A stretch of DNA of 64,000 bases from JAIPDZ01 sp034522175 (GCA_034522175.1 JAXHLQ010000001.1:1178001-1242000), one strand, 5' to 3'; positions 32,826 through 41,432 are shown, numbered from the stretch's first letter. The notes: a model not told the origin generated them from the sequence alone. Numbers and translations: made by a program.

Positions 32826-34502
32826 TCATCCCAAAATCCCCATCAGCGCCCTCTCGATCCTCTCCATGTCTGCCTCCGTCATGTTGGAGCCCGAGGGAAG
32901 GCAAAGCCCCCTTTTGAAAAGATCCTCCGCCACCCCACCCCCCACTGCGCGTGCGCGATATCTTTGTCTCCCTCGCTGACCTCCGACCTCTGACCTCCGA
33001 CCTCCGACCTCTGACTTCTGATCTCTGCAGTCGAACACCGGCTGTATATGCATGGGCTTCCACAAGGGTCTCGATTCGATGTTCTCCTCCAGAAGCCGCA
33101 GCCGCACCGCCTCCCGGTCCACCCCTGCCCGCGACGGGTCAATGGTAATGGCGGTCAGCCAGAAGTTGGAATAGAAATCAGCCCCTGGCTCGGACTGGAA
33201 CGTAATCCCAGGCACATCATCAAGCAAATTCCGATACCACCGGTTGATTTCCCGCCGTCTCTGAACCCTCATCGGGAGCACTTCCATCTGTCCCCGTCCG
33301 ATGCCCGCCACGATATTGCTCATCCGGTAATTGTACCCGATGTGGGAATGCTCGTAATGGGGCGCGTCATCCCGGGCCTGGGTCGCAAGAAACCGGGCCT
33401 TTTCGATCAGTTCAGGGTCTCCTGCAATCAGCGCCCCGCCGCCGGAAGTGGTGATGATCTTGTTGCCGTTGAACGACAGCACGCCCATCCTGCCAAACGT
33501 TCCCATTGCCTTCCCCTGATACGTGCTCCCCAGCGATTCTGCCGCATCCTCGATAACCGGGATGTCATATTGCGAGGCAATGGCCATGATCTCCCGCATC
33601 TTTGCCGGCATGCCGTAGAGGTGAACCGGGATGATCGCCTTGATGCGTCTCCCGTTGTGGATGAGATCCTGGATCGCCCCTTCCAGGAGATCCGGGTCCA
33701 TATTCCAGGTGTCGGCTTCGGAATCCACAAACACAGGGGTCGCCCCCACATAGGCGATGGCATTGGCCGAGGCCGAAAAGGTCATGCTCTGACAGATCAC
33801 CCCATCGCCGGGCTCAACTCCCAGGATGATCAGGGCCAGGTGCAGGGCGGCCGTGCCGCTGCTCAACGCCGCCGCATATCCCGCCCCGGTAAACGCCTGC
33901 AAGTCCGCTTCAAACCCATCCACATTGGCGCCCAGCGGGGCAACCCAGTTGGTATCAAAGGCCTCCTTAACATACTTCATTTCCCCCCCGCCCATATGCG
34001 GGGAAGAAAGGTAAATCCTTTTGGAGCCCTTTTTCTTCTTTCGGTAACCTTCTGCAACTATGACCCCTGTAGGGAACAATACCTTGTGACCATCAACGGC
34101 AACCACGGACGTCAGCCTTTTGTCAGAGCAAACAAAAACGTCATCTTTCTCACAATAGGCCAAAAAGAAAGCTAATTGAAGGCTGTCCAAGGTCCTCAGG
34201 ACATGGCTTTTTCCATAGATCTCAAGCACCCGAGACGCTTCCTCGAAAACCAACGGAGAGAAGGCCAGCAATTCATAGCGGGTCTCAATGTCCTCCCGAA
34301 ACTTCAGTACAAGCTCACCAGCCGTTTTCGAGTCGATAGCATTTTCCCGAAGCTTCCTGTAAACAACGGATATGAACTCCAGAACGCTCAATTCCGAAAT
34401 ACAGAGCGCCGAACTGCCTCGATACAATTCAAGAGACTCCTTTGAGCCCTCCTCCGGATGATAGATCTTAACAACGGAAGAAGTGTCGAGATAATATTTC
34501 AC
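32826..34502 (-). CDS. VapC-type PIN domain fused to DegT/DnrJ aminotransferase
   Basis: A 558-residue reading frame. Residues 1-152 are a PIN toxin (MKYYLDTSSVVKIYHPEEGS, ELSVLEFISVV, LRTLDSLQLAFFLAYCEKDDVFVCSDKRL). Residues about 160-558 are a PLP aminotransferase: KRIYLSSPHMGGGEMKYVKEAFDTNWVAPLG, GVICQSMTFSASANAI, IPVIEDAAESLG, SFNGNKIITTSGGG (PLP lysine), HSHIGYNYRMSN. Near the C-terminus a repeat-encoded stretch (DQKSEVGGRRSEVGGQRG) is inserted between FDC and GGGVAEDLFKRGLCLPSGSN. The PIN stop has been lost and the aminotransferase now depends on it or on an internal start (about 34030). The antitoxin gene 34499-34714 is coupled upstream. Confidence 0.75.
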   Translation of the reverse strand: MKYYLDTSSVVKIYHPEEGSKESLELYRGSSALCISELSVLEFISVVYRKLRENAIDSKTAGELVLKFREDIETRYELLAFSPLVFEEASRVLEIYGKSHVLRTLDSLQLAFFLAYCEKDDVFVCSDKRLTSVVAVDGHKVLFPTGVIVAEGYRKKKKGSKRIYLSSPHMGGGEMKYVKEAFDTNWVAPLGANVDGFEADLQAFTGAGYAAALSSGTAALHLALIILGVEPGDGVICQSMTFSASANAIAYVGATPVFVDSEADTWNMDPDLLEGAIQDLIHNGRRIKAIIPVHLYGMPAKMREIMAIASQYDIPVIEDAAESLGSTYQGKAMGTFGRMGVLSFNGNKIITTSGGGALIAGDPELIEKARFLATQARDDAPHYEHSHIGYNYRMSNIVAGIGRGQMEVLPMRVQRRREINRWYRNLLDDVPGITFQSEPGADFYSNFWLTAITIDPSRAGVDREAVRLRLLEENIESRPLWKPMHIQPVFDCRDQKSEVGGRRSEVGGQRGRQRYRARAVGGGVAEDLFKRGLCLPSGSNMTEADMERIERALMGILG

Positions 34503-34714
34503 AGCCGATCCTCGCGATCTTCGATCAATTCATCCGACCAACTCCCTGGGGATGAAGCTGTCATTTCATGGATCTCGGTGATGGATGCCGCTTTTTTCTT
34601 CTCCAGCCCCTGCGACTTCATCATCTCCATCAGTTTGATTTGCCCATAGAGCATACTCAGCTCGCGAACATCCATCCTGCTGATGGACTCAGAAATCTTT
34701 TCTTTCAGTTTCAT
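34499..34714 (-). CDS. vapB: VapB-like antitoxin
   Basis: A 71-residue protein: MKLKEKISESISRMDVRELSMLYGQIKLMEMMKSQGLEKKKAASITEIHEMTASSPGSWSDELIEDREDRL. Helical N-terminus and acidic C-terminal tail suit a PIN antitoxin. It overlaps the start of the PIN-aminotransferase fusion by four bases, so the fusion is translated from a TA operon. Confidence 0.65.
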   Translation of the reverse strand: MKLKEKISESISRMDVRELSMLYGQIKLMEMMKSQGLEKKKAASITEIHEMTASSPGSWSDELIEDREDRL

Positions 34715-34814
34715 ACTTATCCCCTCACTTTCCCGGCCCCTGATTCCAGCCTCCCGACTCCCCGATCCCTGACCTCTGACCTCTGTCTTTTCCCTCCGAC
34801 CTCTGTCCCTTCAA

Positions 34815-34937
34815 CCACAGACAAAAAAGGCCCCCAAGGGCCAGAATGAAGACTACCGAAACCGGCATGAAGAACGGAGCAATGATTTTCTTCAAAACAA
34901 ACATGGCATTATCGTACCAGGACCTGTCAAAAGCCAC
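34815..34937 (-). pseudogene. DUF218 gene, N-terminal fragment
   Basis: MAFDRSWYDNAMFVLKKIIAPFFMPVSVVFILALGGLFCLW is nearly identical to the start of the gene at 60578-61382, and the upstream 100 bp is also duplicated. It breaks after the first membrane helix into a TCTGACCTC repeat. A fragment, not a gene. Confidence 0.75.
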
Positions 34938-35027
34938 TAAACTCCTCAGCCGTTAAGCTCATCAGCCATCAGCTTACGAGCTCAACAGCTTATCAGCTTC
35001 TTCTCCCTGCCCATTTTGCGCCTTTTT

Positions 35028-35140
35028 GTTTGCCCCGTTAAATCTCTTTTGCAGTCATTTAACTGGGGCCGCTATCATTCATCTGCGTCAATCTGCTTGC
35101 CCTGTGAAATGCGTAGCCTATTTCTCTGGGGCGCAATCTG
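35028..35140 (+). repeat. GTTAAA and GTGAAA palindromic elements
   Basis: TTTGCCCCGTTAAATC..CATTTAACTGGGG at 35031-35067, then TTGCCCTGTGAAATGCG..CTATTTCTCTGGGG at 35098-35133, the latter inside an AATCTGC..GCAATCTGCGGATC string. Confidence 0.75.
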
Positions 35141-35154
35141 CGGATCCTCTGACA

Positions 35155-36102
35155 TCTGACCTCTGGGCTCCAGCACCGTCCTTTTTACCACCAAGTTGAA
35201 ATCGTCCCGGGCGTGGGAGGAGGGTGATTCAGACAGAGGTTCCGCACTATAGCCCCACTTGATGAGTTTGATCTCAGCCTGCCTATCCTGCCCGCCCGTG
35301 ATTTCAATGCCGGTGATGCACCTCGGATGCACACAGGACCCGGTGTTGTAATAGGCCGGGTCCGGGGTTTTACGTTCAATACCCGGGGTCCCTATCCCCA
35401 GATGAAGGAGCCACTTTTCCGTGAGAGAAAGGTTTTCAAAGACCGGCCGATGGGTATGGCCCGCAATGATGGCCTGAATCCCCTCGACATTGCGGGTCGC
35501 CCACTCATAGAGTTTCCGGTCCACCTTATTGGCCCGGCCGGGATTGTTGGCCGCCCGGGTGGGGTCCTTCATGCCCAGGCGCTGCATCCCCGTCCAGATG
35601 CCCCCCACGATGAATTTGGCTACCGTCGCACGAAAGCCCAGACAGCTCGGATCGGCCTGGTGCCCGTGCCACATCAGGATGCGGTTGTTCAGCAGCGCCG
35701 CCTCATACACACGAATCCCGGGAAACAACCCATCCAGAACGGTCTTATCTTTGCGCCATTCCAGATCATGGTTCCCCCAGATCTTGATGTAGCGCGTCTT
35801 TTCCGGATCCGAATCGTGGAATTGCGCCAGTTTTTCGTAAACCGAGGTGTGGGTGATGTAGATCTGATCAAAGGTCCTGTTCTCCCACAATTCCTCCGCA
35901 TCCCCCAGTTCGATATAGGTGAACCCATTTTCCAGATAATAATCAAGCGCGCACTTGTACACCAGCGAATTGTGGGCAAAATCATCCGAACCGGTGCCAT
36001 CCCCCGATGCATATCGCTCATAATGATGAGCTTTGTATCTGCCGTCAGGGCCAGCCGCTTAATCCTGGTCTTCGCGGAATAGACGTCTGTGAAACTTCTC
36101 AT
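35155..36102 (-). pseudogene. Metallophosphoesterase, one frameshift
   Basis: Starts MRSFTDVYSAKTRIKRLALTADTKLIIMSDMHRG (SDMHRGD metal motif) and continues in another frame with CALDYYLENGFTYIELGDAEELW (GDxxE), IKIWGNHDLEW (GNHD), LMWHGHQAD (GHQ) and IIAGHTHRPVF (GHTH). This is a complete set of calcineurin-type metal ligands. One base is missing near 36005 in the CGGGGCGAT codons, which are intact in the fragment at 50272. Probably acts on a lipid or sugar phosphate. The C-terminus runs into repeat codons. Confidence 0.8.
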
Positions 36103-36120
36103 GCTAAACCAGGCTCTGCT

Positions 36121-36150
36121 TACCGATTATGGCTTTGAGCCGGAATCGGT
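36121..36150 (+). repeat. Single REP hairpin
   Basis: TTACCGATTATGGC, TTTGAGCC, GGAATCGGTAAA. Lies 19 bp upstream (minus sense) of the phosphoesterase start. A similar one precedes the N-terminal fragment at 50288. 36151-36320 contains no gene. Confidence 0.75.
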
Positions 36151-36323
36151 AAAAGGAGGGGTCGAATGTAAAAATATAAAGGGCGTCCCGCTATCCGCGC
36201 TATCCAAAAAAGGATTGACAACACCGCCCCACTTGATATATAGGCCATAATCATTCAATAATTTAATTAAGTTCTTCCCTTTCCTTGGATTCAACATGAA
36301 ATCTCTTCGAGAGGAGCCACCCG

Positions 36324-36533
36324 ATGGCCGGAAACATCTTTAAGAAGCGATTTGGGAGAGATCCCCGTTCTTTTCACTCCACTGAGGAGGTCGATACTTT
36401 CGTGGAGCAAAAAATCGGGAGAAAGATGAAGGTGCGGTTGATGCATCCGAACCTGGTGACCCGTCGAGGCTTCGTATTTCCTACCAAGAAAACCCATGCC
36501 GATAAGACATTCAAAAAGGCCTTGGCCGAATGA
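36324..36533 (+). CDS. Hypothetical basic protein (69 aa)
   Basis: MAGNIFKKRFGRDPRSFHSTEEVDTFVEQKIGRKMKVRLMHPNLVTRRGFVFPTKKTHAD.. is not recognised; it is basic. It overlaps the next gene at 36530 by four bases (ATGA). AGGAG is upstream. One of the few plus-strand genes in the polysaccharide part. Confidence 0.6.
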   Translation: MAGNIFKKRFGRDPRSFHSTEEVDTFVEQKIGRKMKVRLMHPNLVTRRGFVFPTKKTHADKTFKKALAE

Positions 36534-37168
36534 TCTTGGAAGATCTTTTTGAACTCTACAGAGACCATTTCCTGCCCGTCTATTCTGATTTTGTCGCTCT
36601 CGCACTCTTCAGGCCCGAGCAGGTCCTCGTCGAAGAATCCAACATCCTTTCTCACATTGCCCAGTTTTTTAATCCTGAAACATCCGAAGCCTTCCGGCAG
36701 GAGAATCTGGAAAAGGCAAGAAACCACCTAACCAGGGTCACGATTGATGTGAACAAGCTGGTATGGGCGCAAATCAGAGAGAAAGTCTCGCCGTTTATGG
36801 AACGTGGAAGGGGTCGGTTGTGTTTCAATCTCCCGGAAGATCAGATAACCCGGCTCTACGCCGATTTTTTGACAGAGGGTAGGGAAGCGAGGCGCTTTGA
36901 GATGAGCCATGTCGGCGACGATGCGTTGAAAACCATCGAATGCTACGAGAAGGTCAATGCGATCGGCCTTGAGCTTCTCAACTCGCTCGATTATTTCAAG
37001 ACCTCCATGGTCAGAAGATGGATAAGGCTCACAGGTCTCAAGCCGTTTCTGCTGGGCGTGCTGGCAAGCGGTCTTGCTATGGCGATCTTCCCGTCTGAGC
37101 TGCATAACTGGCTTATTAAATCGATCAAGATCGTGCTCACGCGCCTCGGCCTGCTCCCTGCTCCCTGA
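36530..37168 (+). CDS. Hypothetical protein with C-terminal membrane helix
   Basis: A 212-residue protein. The helical body (ILEDLFELYRDHFLPVYSDFVALALFRPEQVLVEESNILSHIAQFF.., NHLTRVTIDVNKLVWAQIREK, ADFLTEGREARRFEMSHVGDDALKTIECYEKVNAIGLELLNSL) is followed by a hydrophobic segment PFLLGVLASGLAMAIFPSEL near residue 175. Translationally coupled to the 69-aa gene. Function unknown; a regulator-effector pair is possible but unsupported. Confidence 0.6.
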   Translation: MILEDLFELYRDHFLPVYSDFVALALFRPEQVLVEESNILSHIAQFFNPETSEAFRQENLEKARNHLTRVTIDVNKLVWAQIREKVSPFMERGRGRLCFNLPEDQITRLYADFLTEGREARRFEMSHVGDDALKTIECYEKVNAIGLELLNSLDYFKTSMVRRWIRLTGLKPFLLGVLASGLAMAIFPSELHNWLIKSIKIVLTRLGLLPAP

Positions 37169-37382
37169 TGATCCCCGACTCCCGTCCCCTGTCTCTCAGT
37201 CCCTCTCACCCTCTTACCTTCTTCCCTTCTCCCCCTTCCGACATCGGACATCTGACACCCGTCCCTCAGTCCTCCACCCTCCGACCCCTGACCCCTGATC
37301 CCTGACCTCTTTCTTTTCCCTCTGACCTCCGACATCCGACATCCGACCTCTGATCCTTCTCGCCGGCACCCCCGCCATTCAC

Positions 37383-37432
37383 CCCGTGGAATTCGGCTTT
37401 GCCGAAGGTTCGCAGGACCATTCCACTGGGGC
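37383..37432 (-). mobile_element. Palindromic element in acetyltransferase (site 2)
   Basis: Arms CCCCGTGGAATTC and GGACCATTCCACTGGGG surround a GGCTTTGCCGAAGG hairpin. The empty counterpart at 61540-61560 has CCACCACCGCCCC without it. An identical insertion is in the copy at 40983-41032. Confidence 0.8.
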
Positions 37433-37498
37433 GACCGCCCCATCCGCCACATCCTTGTTCACAAAACTATGCGCCCCCACCACCGCGTTTTCGCCCAC

Positions 37499-37540
37499 TG
37501 CCTGCCCGTGAAACCTCTTTTGCTTCTGTTTCACCTGGGG
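37499..37540 (-). mobile_element. Palindromic element in acetyltransferase (site 1)
   Basis: CCTGCCCGTGAAACC, TCTTTTGCTTCT and GTTTCACCTGGGG lie between GCCCACTG and TCACCCC. Empty versions (CCCACTGTCAC, CCTACTGTCAC) occur at 55650 and 61615. The same junction is filled at 41101 and abutted at 14285. Confidence 0.85.
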
Positions 37541-38001
37541 TCACCCCCGGCATGACCGTACTATGCGTCCCAATCCGGCAATTGCGCTTCAGCACCACAG
37601 GACCTTCCTTTCCATCAATGGTCGAAATCGAATATATCGAGCAATGCGATCCGATCTGCACCTCATCCTCAATGGTCACACCAAACTTGGCGTTGATGTA
37701 GGTGAATGCGCCAATATCCGTCTTGTATCCCAGCCGCAGCCCATCTTTGTTCTGAACCACCCAGTTGTACTTTGTGGGTCGCCCCTCTTCGATCTCAGGG
37801 TACTGCCAGGCTCTGAATCTATCCTCCACTCGACGCCTCACTCAAAAATCATAATCGCCACAAAAAGGCACAAAATACGCAAAAATAAAATTACGCTCTT
37901 GTGACTTCTGCGCCTTCTTGCGGCCAACCATTTAAGCCACAAAGATGCACAGAATTCTCAAAAGGGTCTATTTTGAGGCGTTTGTGCCTCTTGGCGGCCA
38001 A

Positions 38002-38385
38002 TTAATCCGACAGCACGTATTTTTTGATCTCAAGCTTTGTCGCACCAAAGTTGATCAAAATCCCATGTTCGACCCGACAAGCCCGTAAATACCCCAAGAT
38101 CTGAGCTGTATGTTCCGGTGCTAAAGCCCTGCATGCTTTCAATTCGACAATGATTTTAGACTCAACAAACAAATCCGCAAAATACTCCCCCAGTACAGTC
38201 CCGTCCTCATCATAAACCTTCAAGGGGTATTGCTGCTCAACCACCATCCCCTTTTTTTGCAATCTATGCGCCAAGCCGTTCTCATATACCTTTTCTAAAT
38301 GCCCATATCGGAGATACCTGTGAAGCGAGAAACTCGTTTCTCTAATCAGATCAACCAGATCAAAAATATTCTCTTTATTCTTCAA
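38002..38385 (-). CDS. GxxExxY family protein (PDDEXK_3)
   Basis: About 127 residues from a TTG at 38385: LIRETSFSLHRYLRYGHLEKVYENGLAHRLQKKG (GHLEKVY = GxxExxY), EYFADLFVESKIIVELKACRAL (D and ExK nuclease residues), ILGYLRACRVEHGILINFGATKLEIKKYVL. The family is predicted PD-(D/E)XK nuclease of unknown role. It is flanked by GCCTCTTGGCGGCC and CTTTTGCGCA repeat strings on both sides, as are the other GxxExxY genes here. The longer upstream reading is repeat-encoded. Confidence 0.78.
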   Translation of the reverse strand: MKNKENIFDLVDLIRETSFSLHRYLRYGHLEKVYENGLAHRLQKKGMVVEQQYPLKVYDEDGTVLGEYFADLFVESKIIVELKACRALAPEHTAQILGYLRACRVEHGILINFGATKLEIKKYVLSD

Positions 38386-38488
38386 ATACCCCTCTCTTGT
38401 GCCTTTTGTGCCTCTTGGCGGCCATCCATCTTGGCCTTTGTTCCCTATCTTATCTTGTGCCTTTTGCGCATTTTTGCGGCTGATATTC

Positions 38489-38863
38489 TTACCCAAGCAT
38501 CGCGACCAGCTCAATTTTCGGTGCAACAGCCTCCACGAAAACCTCAGACCCATTTTTCTCAGTCTGCTCCTTTTTCCGAGATAAAAGACCCTTCTCTTCC
38601 AAATACCGTATTTCTTTGGCAATAGTGGTACGACTTCGTTTAAGAACATTTGCGAGTTCCTGGACGGTTTGCGGCCTTTTCATTACCTCCAGCATGATTC
38701 GCCTCCGCCCCCCAGACAACAACATCAGCATCTGTTGCGGATCTTCAAAGGAAATCGTCACCTTCTCCTCAAACGTATCACCGCGATCTGCCCTTAAAGC
38801 CGCTTTTCTGGCCCGGGAAAAAAACTCATCCACGTTCCCCGTTCGAACCGTTACAGTTGTCAT
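38489..38863 (-). CDS. HTH antitoxin of TumE-like pair (HVO_A0114-like)
   Basis: About 124 residues: MTTVTVRTGNVDEFFSRARKAALRADRGDTFEEKVTISFEDPQQMLMLLSGGRRRIMLEVMKRPQTVQELANVLKRSRTTIAKEIRYLEEKGLLSRKK. The C-terminal half is a winged helix-turn-helix. It overlaps the upstream toxin gene by four bases. A homologous pair lies at 58216-58970. Confidence 0.7.
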   Translation of the reverse strand: MTTVTVRTGNVDEFFSRARKAALRADRGDTFEEKVTISFEDPQQMLMLLSGGRRRIMLEVMKRPQTVQELANVLKRSRTTIAKEIRYLEEKGLLSRKKEQTEKNGSEVFVEAVAPKIELVAMLG

Positions 38864-39192
38864 TGTGTTTTCTCCTTTTTCCTCTTCACCAAATTCTTCC
38901 ACTCCGTCTGGAACCTCTCCACGACATCAGCATAAGACTCGAACTCAAAAGGCTCAACAGACCCCAGCCAATGCCGATGATGATATCCGTGCGCATTGTC
39001 ATAACCCAAGACCCGCCCATTGTCTCCGGAAAAAACAGTATGATTGATATAGGCAATATTGTATCGCGTTACAACCGTCTTGTCTTTCTCCTGATACCCC
39101 CAAGCCTCATATTGCAAAATACCGCCACCCGACTTGTTGGATAACTCAAATCGTTCGCGTTCAAGCAAACGAACAGCTTTTTCTCCAGTCAT
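38860..39192 (-). CDS. TumE/DUF6516-like toxin
   Basis: A 110-residue protein: GGGILQYEAWGYQEKDKTVVTRYNIAYINHTVFSGDNGRVLGYDNAHGYHHRHWLGSVEPFEFESYADVVERFQTEWKNLV. The R-V-L-x-Y-D-N-A-H-x-x-H-H motif with Asp and His clusters characterises this toxin family. The HTH partner follows. Appears complete. Confidence 0.75.
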   Translation of the reverse strand: MTGEKAVRLLERERFELSNKSGGGILQYEAWGYQEKDKTVVTRYNIAYINHTVFSGDNGRVLGYDNAHGYHHRHWLGSVEPFEFESYADVVERFQTEWKNLVKRKKEKTQ

Positions 39193-39221
39193 TCTTGTGT
39201 CTTCTGTGCCTTTTTGTTTAC

Positions 39222-39256
39222 CCCGTTAAATCTCTTTTTCACCCATTTAACCGGGG
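39222..39256 (+). repeat. TTTACCCCGTTAAA..TTTAACCGGGG element
   Basis: Inserted between CCTTTTTG and CGGCTAA. Uninterrupted TTTTTGCGGCTGA is present at 38468. Same insertion point, with GTGAAA arms, at 46242-46277. Confidence 0.8.
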
Positions 39257-39257
39257 C

Positions 39258-39444
39258 GGCTAAGGTCACTTCCCATAAACTCTTCCGCCGTCGCCTCCCC
39301 TTCCGCCGATATCCCCTCCCTTTTCAGCACCTTCATCACCGTCATCCCGATAATCTTCAAATCCAATCCCAGACTCCAATGATCCACATACCACATATCC
39401 ATCTCAAACTTCTCTTCCCAGCTCAACGCATTCCGCCCGTTCAC
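39258..39444 (-). pseudogene. Initiating sugar transferase, 3' fragment
   Basis: NGRNALSWEEKFEMDMWYVDHWSLGLDLKIIGMTVMKVLKREGISAEGEATAEEFMGS is the C-terminal quarter of the sugar transferases at 42826 and 62550. It is joined upstream to a REP pair and then to another sugar-transferase 3' end. An equivalent composite is at 46548-46950. Confidence 0.8.
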
Positions 39445-39457
39445 CTCTCGCCGCGAC

Positions 39458-39538
39458 TTACCGATTTCGGGTTTGACCAGAAAGCGGTAAATGGGAGGGA
39501 TGATTTACCGAAATCAGGTTTGACGTGAAATCGGTAAA
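39458..39538 (+). repeat. REP pair between two sugar-transferase fragments
   Basis: The same double REP as 15495-15574, nearly identical in sequence, followed by GGAGGGTTCGCTGGTCAGGG. The composite (fragment, REP pair, fragment) is duplicated at 46.6-46.9 kb. Confidence 0.85.
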
Positions 39539-39547
39539 GGAGGGTTC

Positions 39548-39745
39548 GCTGGTCAGGGTTTTGAGGATGAGGTGGATGTCTGTCCAAAAGGACCAGTTCT
39601 CCACATACTCCCGATTCAGCCGCACCTTATCCGGCCACAGCACTTGGTCATTGTAACGCTCGGGATCTTCCTGCGCCGCCAGGAGGGCCTCTTCATCCCG
39701 GTATTTCAGCGTGGCAGGCCCGGTGATTCCTGGTCGAACCGTCAG
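39548..39745 (-). pseudogene. Second sugar transferase type, 3' fragment
   Basis: The minus strand reads PGITGPATLKYRDEEALLAAQEDPERYNDQVLWPDKVRLNREYVENWSFWTDIHLILKTLTS, the C-terminus of a different bacterial sugar transferase (ends with W-TDI-xLI-KTL). A TCTGACCTC repeat and a GGGGGACGTCC-like unit (39820-39880) lie upstream. Another copy is at 46812-46950 and leftovers at 16655 and 57190. Confidence 0.75.
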
Positions 39746-39898
39746 GATAATCCGATCTCCACCCTCCGCCCTCTGATCCCTGACCTCCGACCCCTGCCCC
39801 CCGACCCCCGGCCCGTCCTTCCCTTCGTTCTCTTCTGTAAAACTCCTTGAAGTTATTGAATTATTAAAGAGCGTCCCGCTGTCCACGTTTCTGTTGAA

Positions 39899-40878
39899 TC
39901 AGCTTCTTCTCACGGCCCTCTCCATCACCTTCCGCATAGCCGCCACCGCATCCTGCATATCCGTGACCGACAAGGTCGGATGCACCATAAACATCAGACT
40001 CGTCTCGCCCAACTCGCGGGCCACCGGCAGCCGCGCTTTGGGACCCAATCGCCTCACCTCAAACCCCTTTTCCAGATAGATCTCGCTGCAACTGCCCGAA
40101 CCGCAGGGAATGCCTTCAGCGCAGACGGCCTCCATGATCCGGTCTCTGGACCACCCCGGCAGGAGGGCCCCGGGCTCCACGAATACATAATACTTGTAGT
40201 AGGCATGACTCACGTCCTCAGGCGGGACGGTCACCCGCAACCCCTGGATGGTTGAAAAGCCCTCGGTCAAGATGACGGCATTCCGTGTTCGCAGCCTCAC
40301 CCATTCGGGCAGCTTTCGAAGCTGAAGCCTTCCTATGGCCGCCTGCATCTCGGTCATCCGGCCGTTGGTCCCGAACGACTCGTGCAGCCACCGGAAGCCC
40401 GGCCCCCAAGGTGCACCGTGATGATGCCCCGGGTTCGCTCTGTCAGAACTGCTCGAATGGTATCTGCTGTCACATCCTGGCTCACCCGATCCACATCCGC
40501 AATGACCGGCACGCCACCTTGAAGGATGACACAACTGGCCGAAGCAATAAAGGTGCGGCTGGTGGTGATCACCTCATCGCCATGCGAAATCCCCAAAGCG
40601 CGGACAGCCGCTTCCAGGGCCACCGTCCCATTCATCACGGCCACGGCATATCGTGTCCCCACAAACGCGGCATACTCCTGCTCGAACTTTCTGCCCTCCT
40701 CCCCGGTCCAGTAATTGACCAGGCCGGACCCGAGAACTTCCTGTACGGCCCCGATCTCATCTGCATCATAATGTGGCCAAAACGGGAACGGCCTGCGGCG
40801 CACCGGATCTCCTCCCTCGCAAGCAAGCCGTTCTCCAATCTGACCTTGATGTTGACCCTCTCTTTTCAGATCCTCCAT
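39899..40878 (-). pseudogene. DegT/DnrJ aminotransferase, central deletion
   Basis: N-part: ACEGGDPVRRRPFPFWPHYDADEIGAVQEVLGSGLVNYWTGEEGRKFEQEYAAFVGTRYAVAVMNGTVALEAAVRALG, to RGIITVHLG. C-part in another frame: GFRWLHESFGTNGRMTEMQAAIGRLQLRKLPEW.. to RKVMERAV. Compared with the full copy at 59166-60416, about 80 residues are deleted, including the VEDCAQAHGA and DKIVTTGGEGG segments that hold the PLP lysine. It cannot be catalytic. Confidence 0.85.
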
Positions 40879-40977
40879 TGCGTCACCACATCACCTTACT
40901 CCAAAAACCAATTGTCTTGCGAATCTTGCGGATTTTGTGGCTATCGTTCATTTGAGCCGCTTCGCCGGCACCCCCGC

Positions 40978-41432
40978 CATTCACCCCGTGGAATTCGGCT
41001 TTGCCGAAGGTTCGCAGGACCATTCCACTGGGGCGACCGCCCCATCCGGCACATCCTTGTTCACAAAACTATGCGCCCCCACCACCGCGTTTTCGCCCAC
41101 TGCCTGCCCCGTGAAACCTCTTTTGCTTCTGTTTCACCTGGGGTCACCCCCGGCATGACCGTACTATGCGTCCCAATCCGGCAATTGCGCTTCAGCACCA
41201 CAGGACCTTCCTTTCCATCAATGGTCGAAATCGAATATATCGAGCAATGCGATCCGATCTGCACCTCATCCTCAATGGTCACACCAAACTTGGCGTTGAT
41301 GTAGGTGAATGCGCCAATATCCGTTCGATAACCCAGTCTCAGTCCATCTTTGTTCTGAACCACCCAGTTGTACTTTGTGGGTCGCCCCTCTTCGATCTCA
41401 GGGTATTGCCAGGCTATAAATCTATCAACCAT
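40978..41432 (-). pseudogene. Hexapeptide acetyltransferase, second copy with two insertions
   Basis: Nearly identical to 37360-37841, with the same insertions at the same two positions (41101-41143 and 40983-41032). Intact codons run from RFIAWQYPEIEEGRPTKYNW to STVMPGVT. The one-base difference in the first insert (CCTGCCCC versus CCTGCCC) shows the two are separate loci. Duplication after insertion, or two parallel insertions, are both possible. Confidence 0.82.

Larger units (their letters stand above)
37360..37841 (-). pseudogene. Hexapeptide acetyltransferase with two palindromic insertions
   Basis: RFRAWQYPEIEEGRPTKYNWVVQNKDGLRLGYKTDIGAFTYINAKFGVTIEDEVQIGSHCSIYSISTIDGK.. and RIGTHSTVMPGVT are intact left-handed beta-helix codons. 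Then a CCTGCCCGTGAAACC..TTTCACCTGGGG insert (37499-37540) breaks the frame. The gene resumes as ENAVVGAHSFVNKDV and is broken again by CCCCGTGGAATTC..ATTCCACTGGGG (37383-37432), then ends GVPA. The intact relatives lie at 55559 and 61498. Confidence 0.82.

Noticed and set aside
33048..34175. A 375-codon plus-strand reading frame opposite the PIN-aminotransferase fusion.
   Set aside because: The minus strand has clear PIN and aminotransferase motifs across the same bases; the plus frame has no recognisable domain and no ribosome site.
36165..36200. AATGTAAAAATGTAAAGGGCG word (also at 58100) as an attachment site.
   Set aside because: No integrase gene or tRNA is nearby and the word is one of many dispersed repeats.
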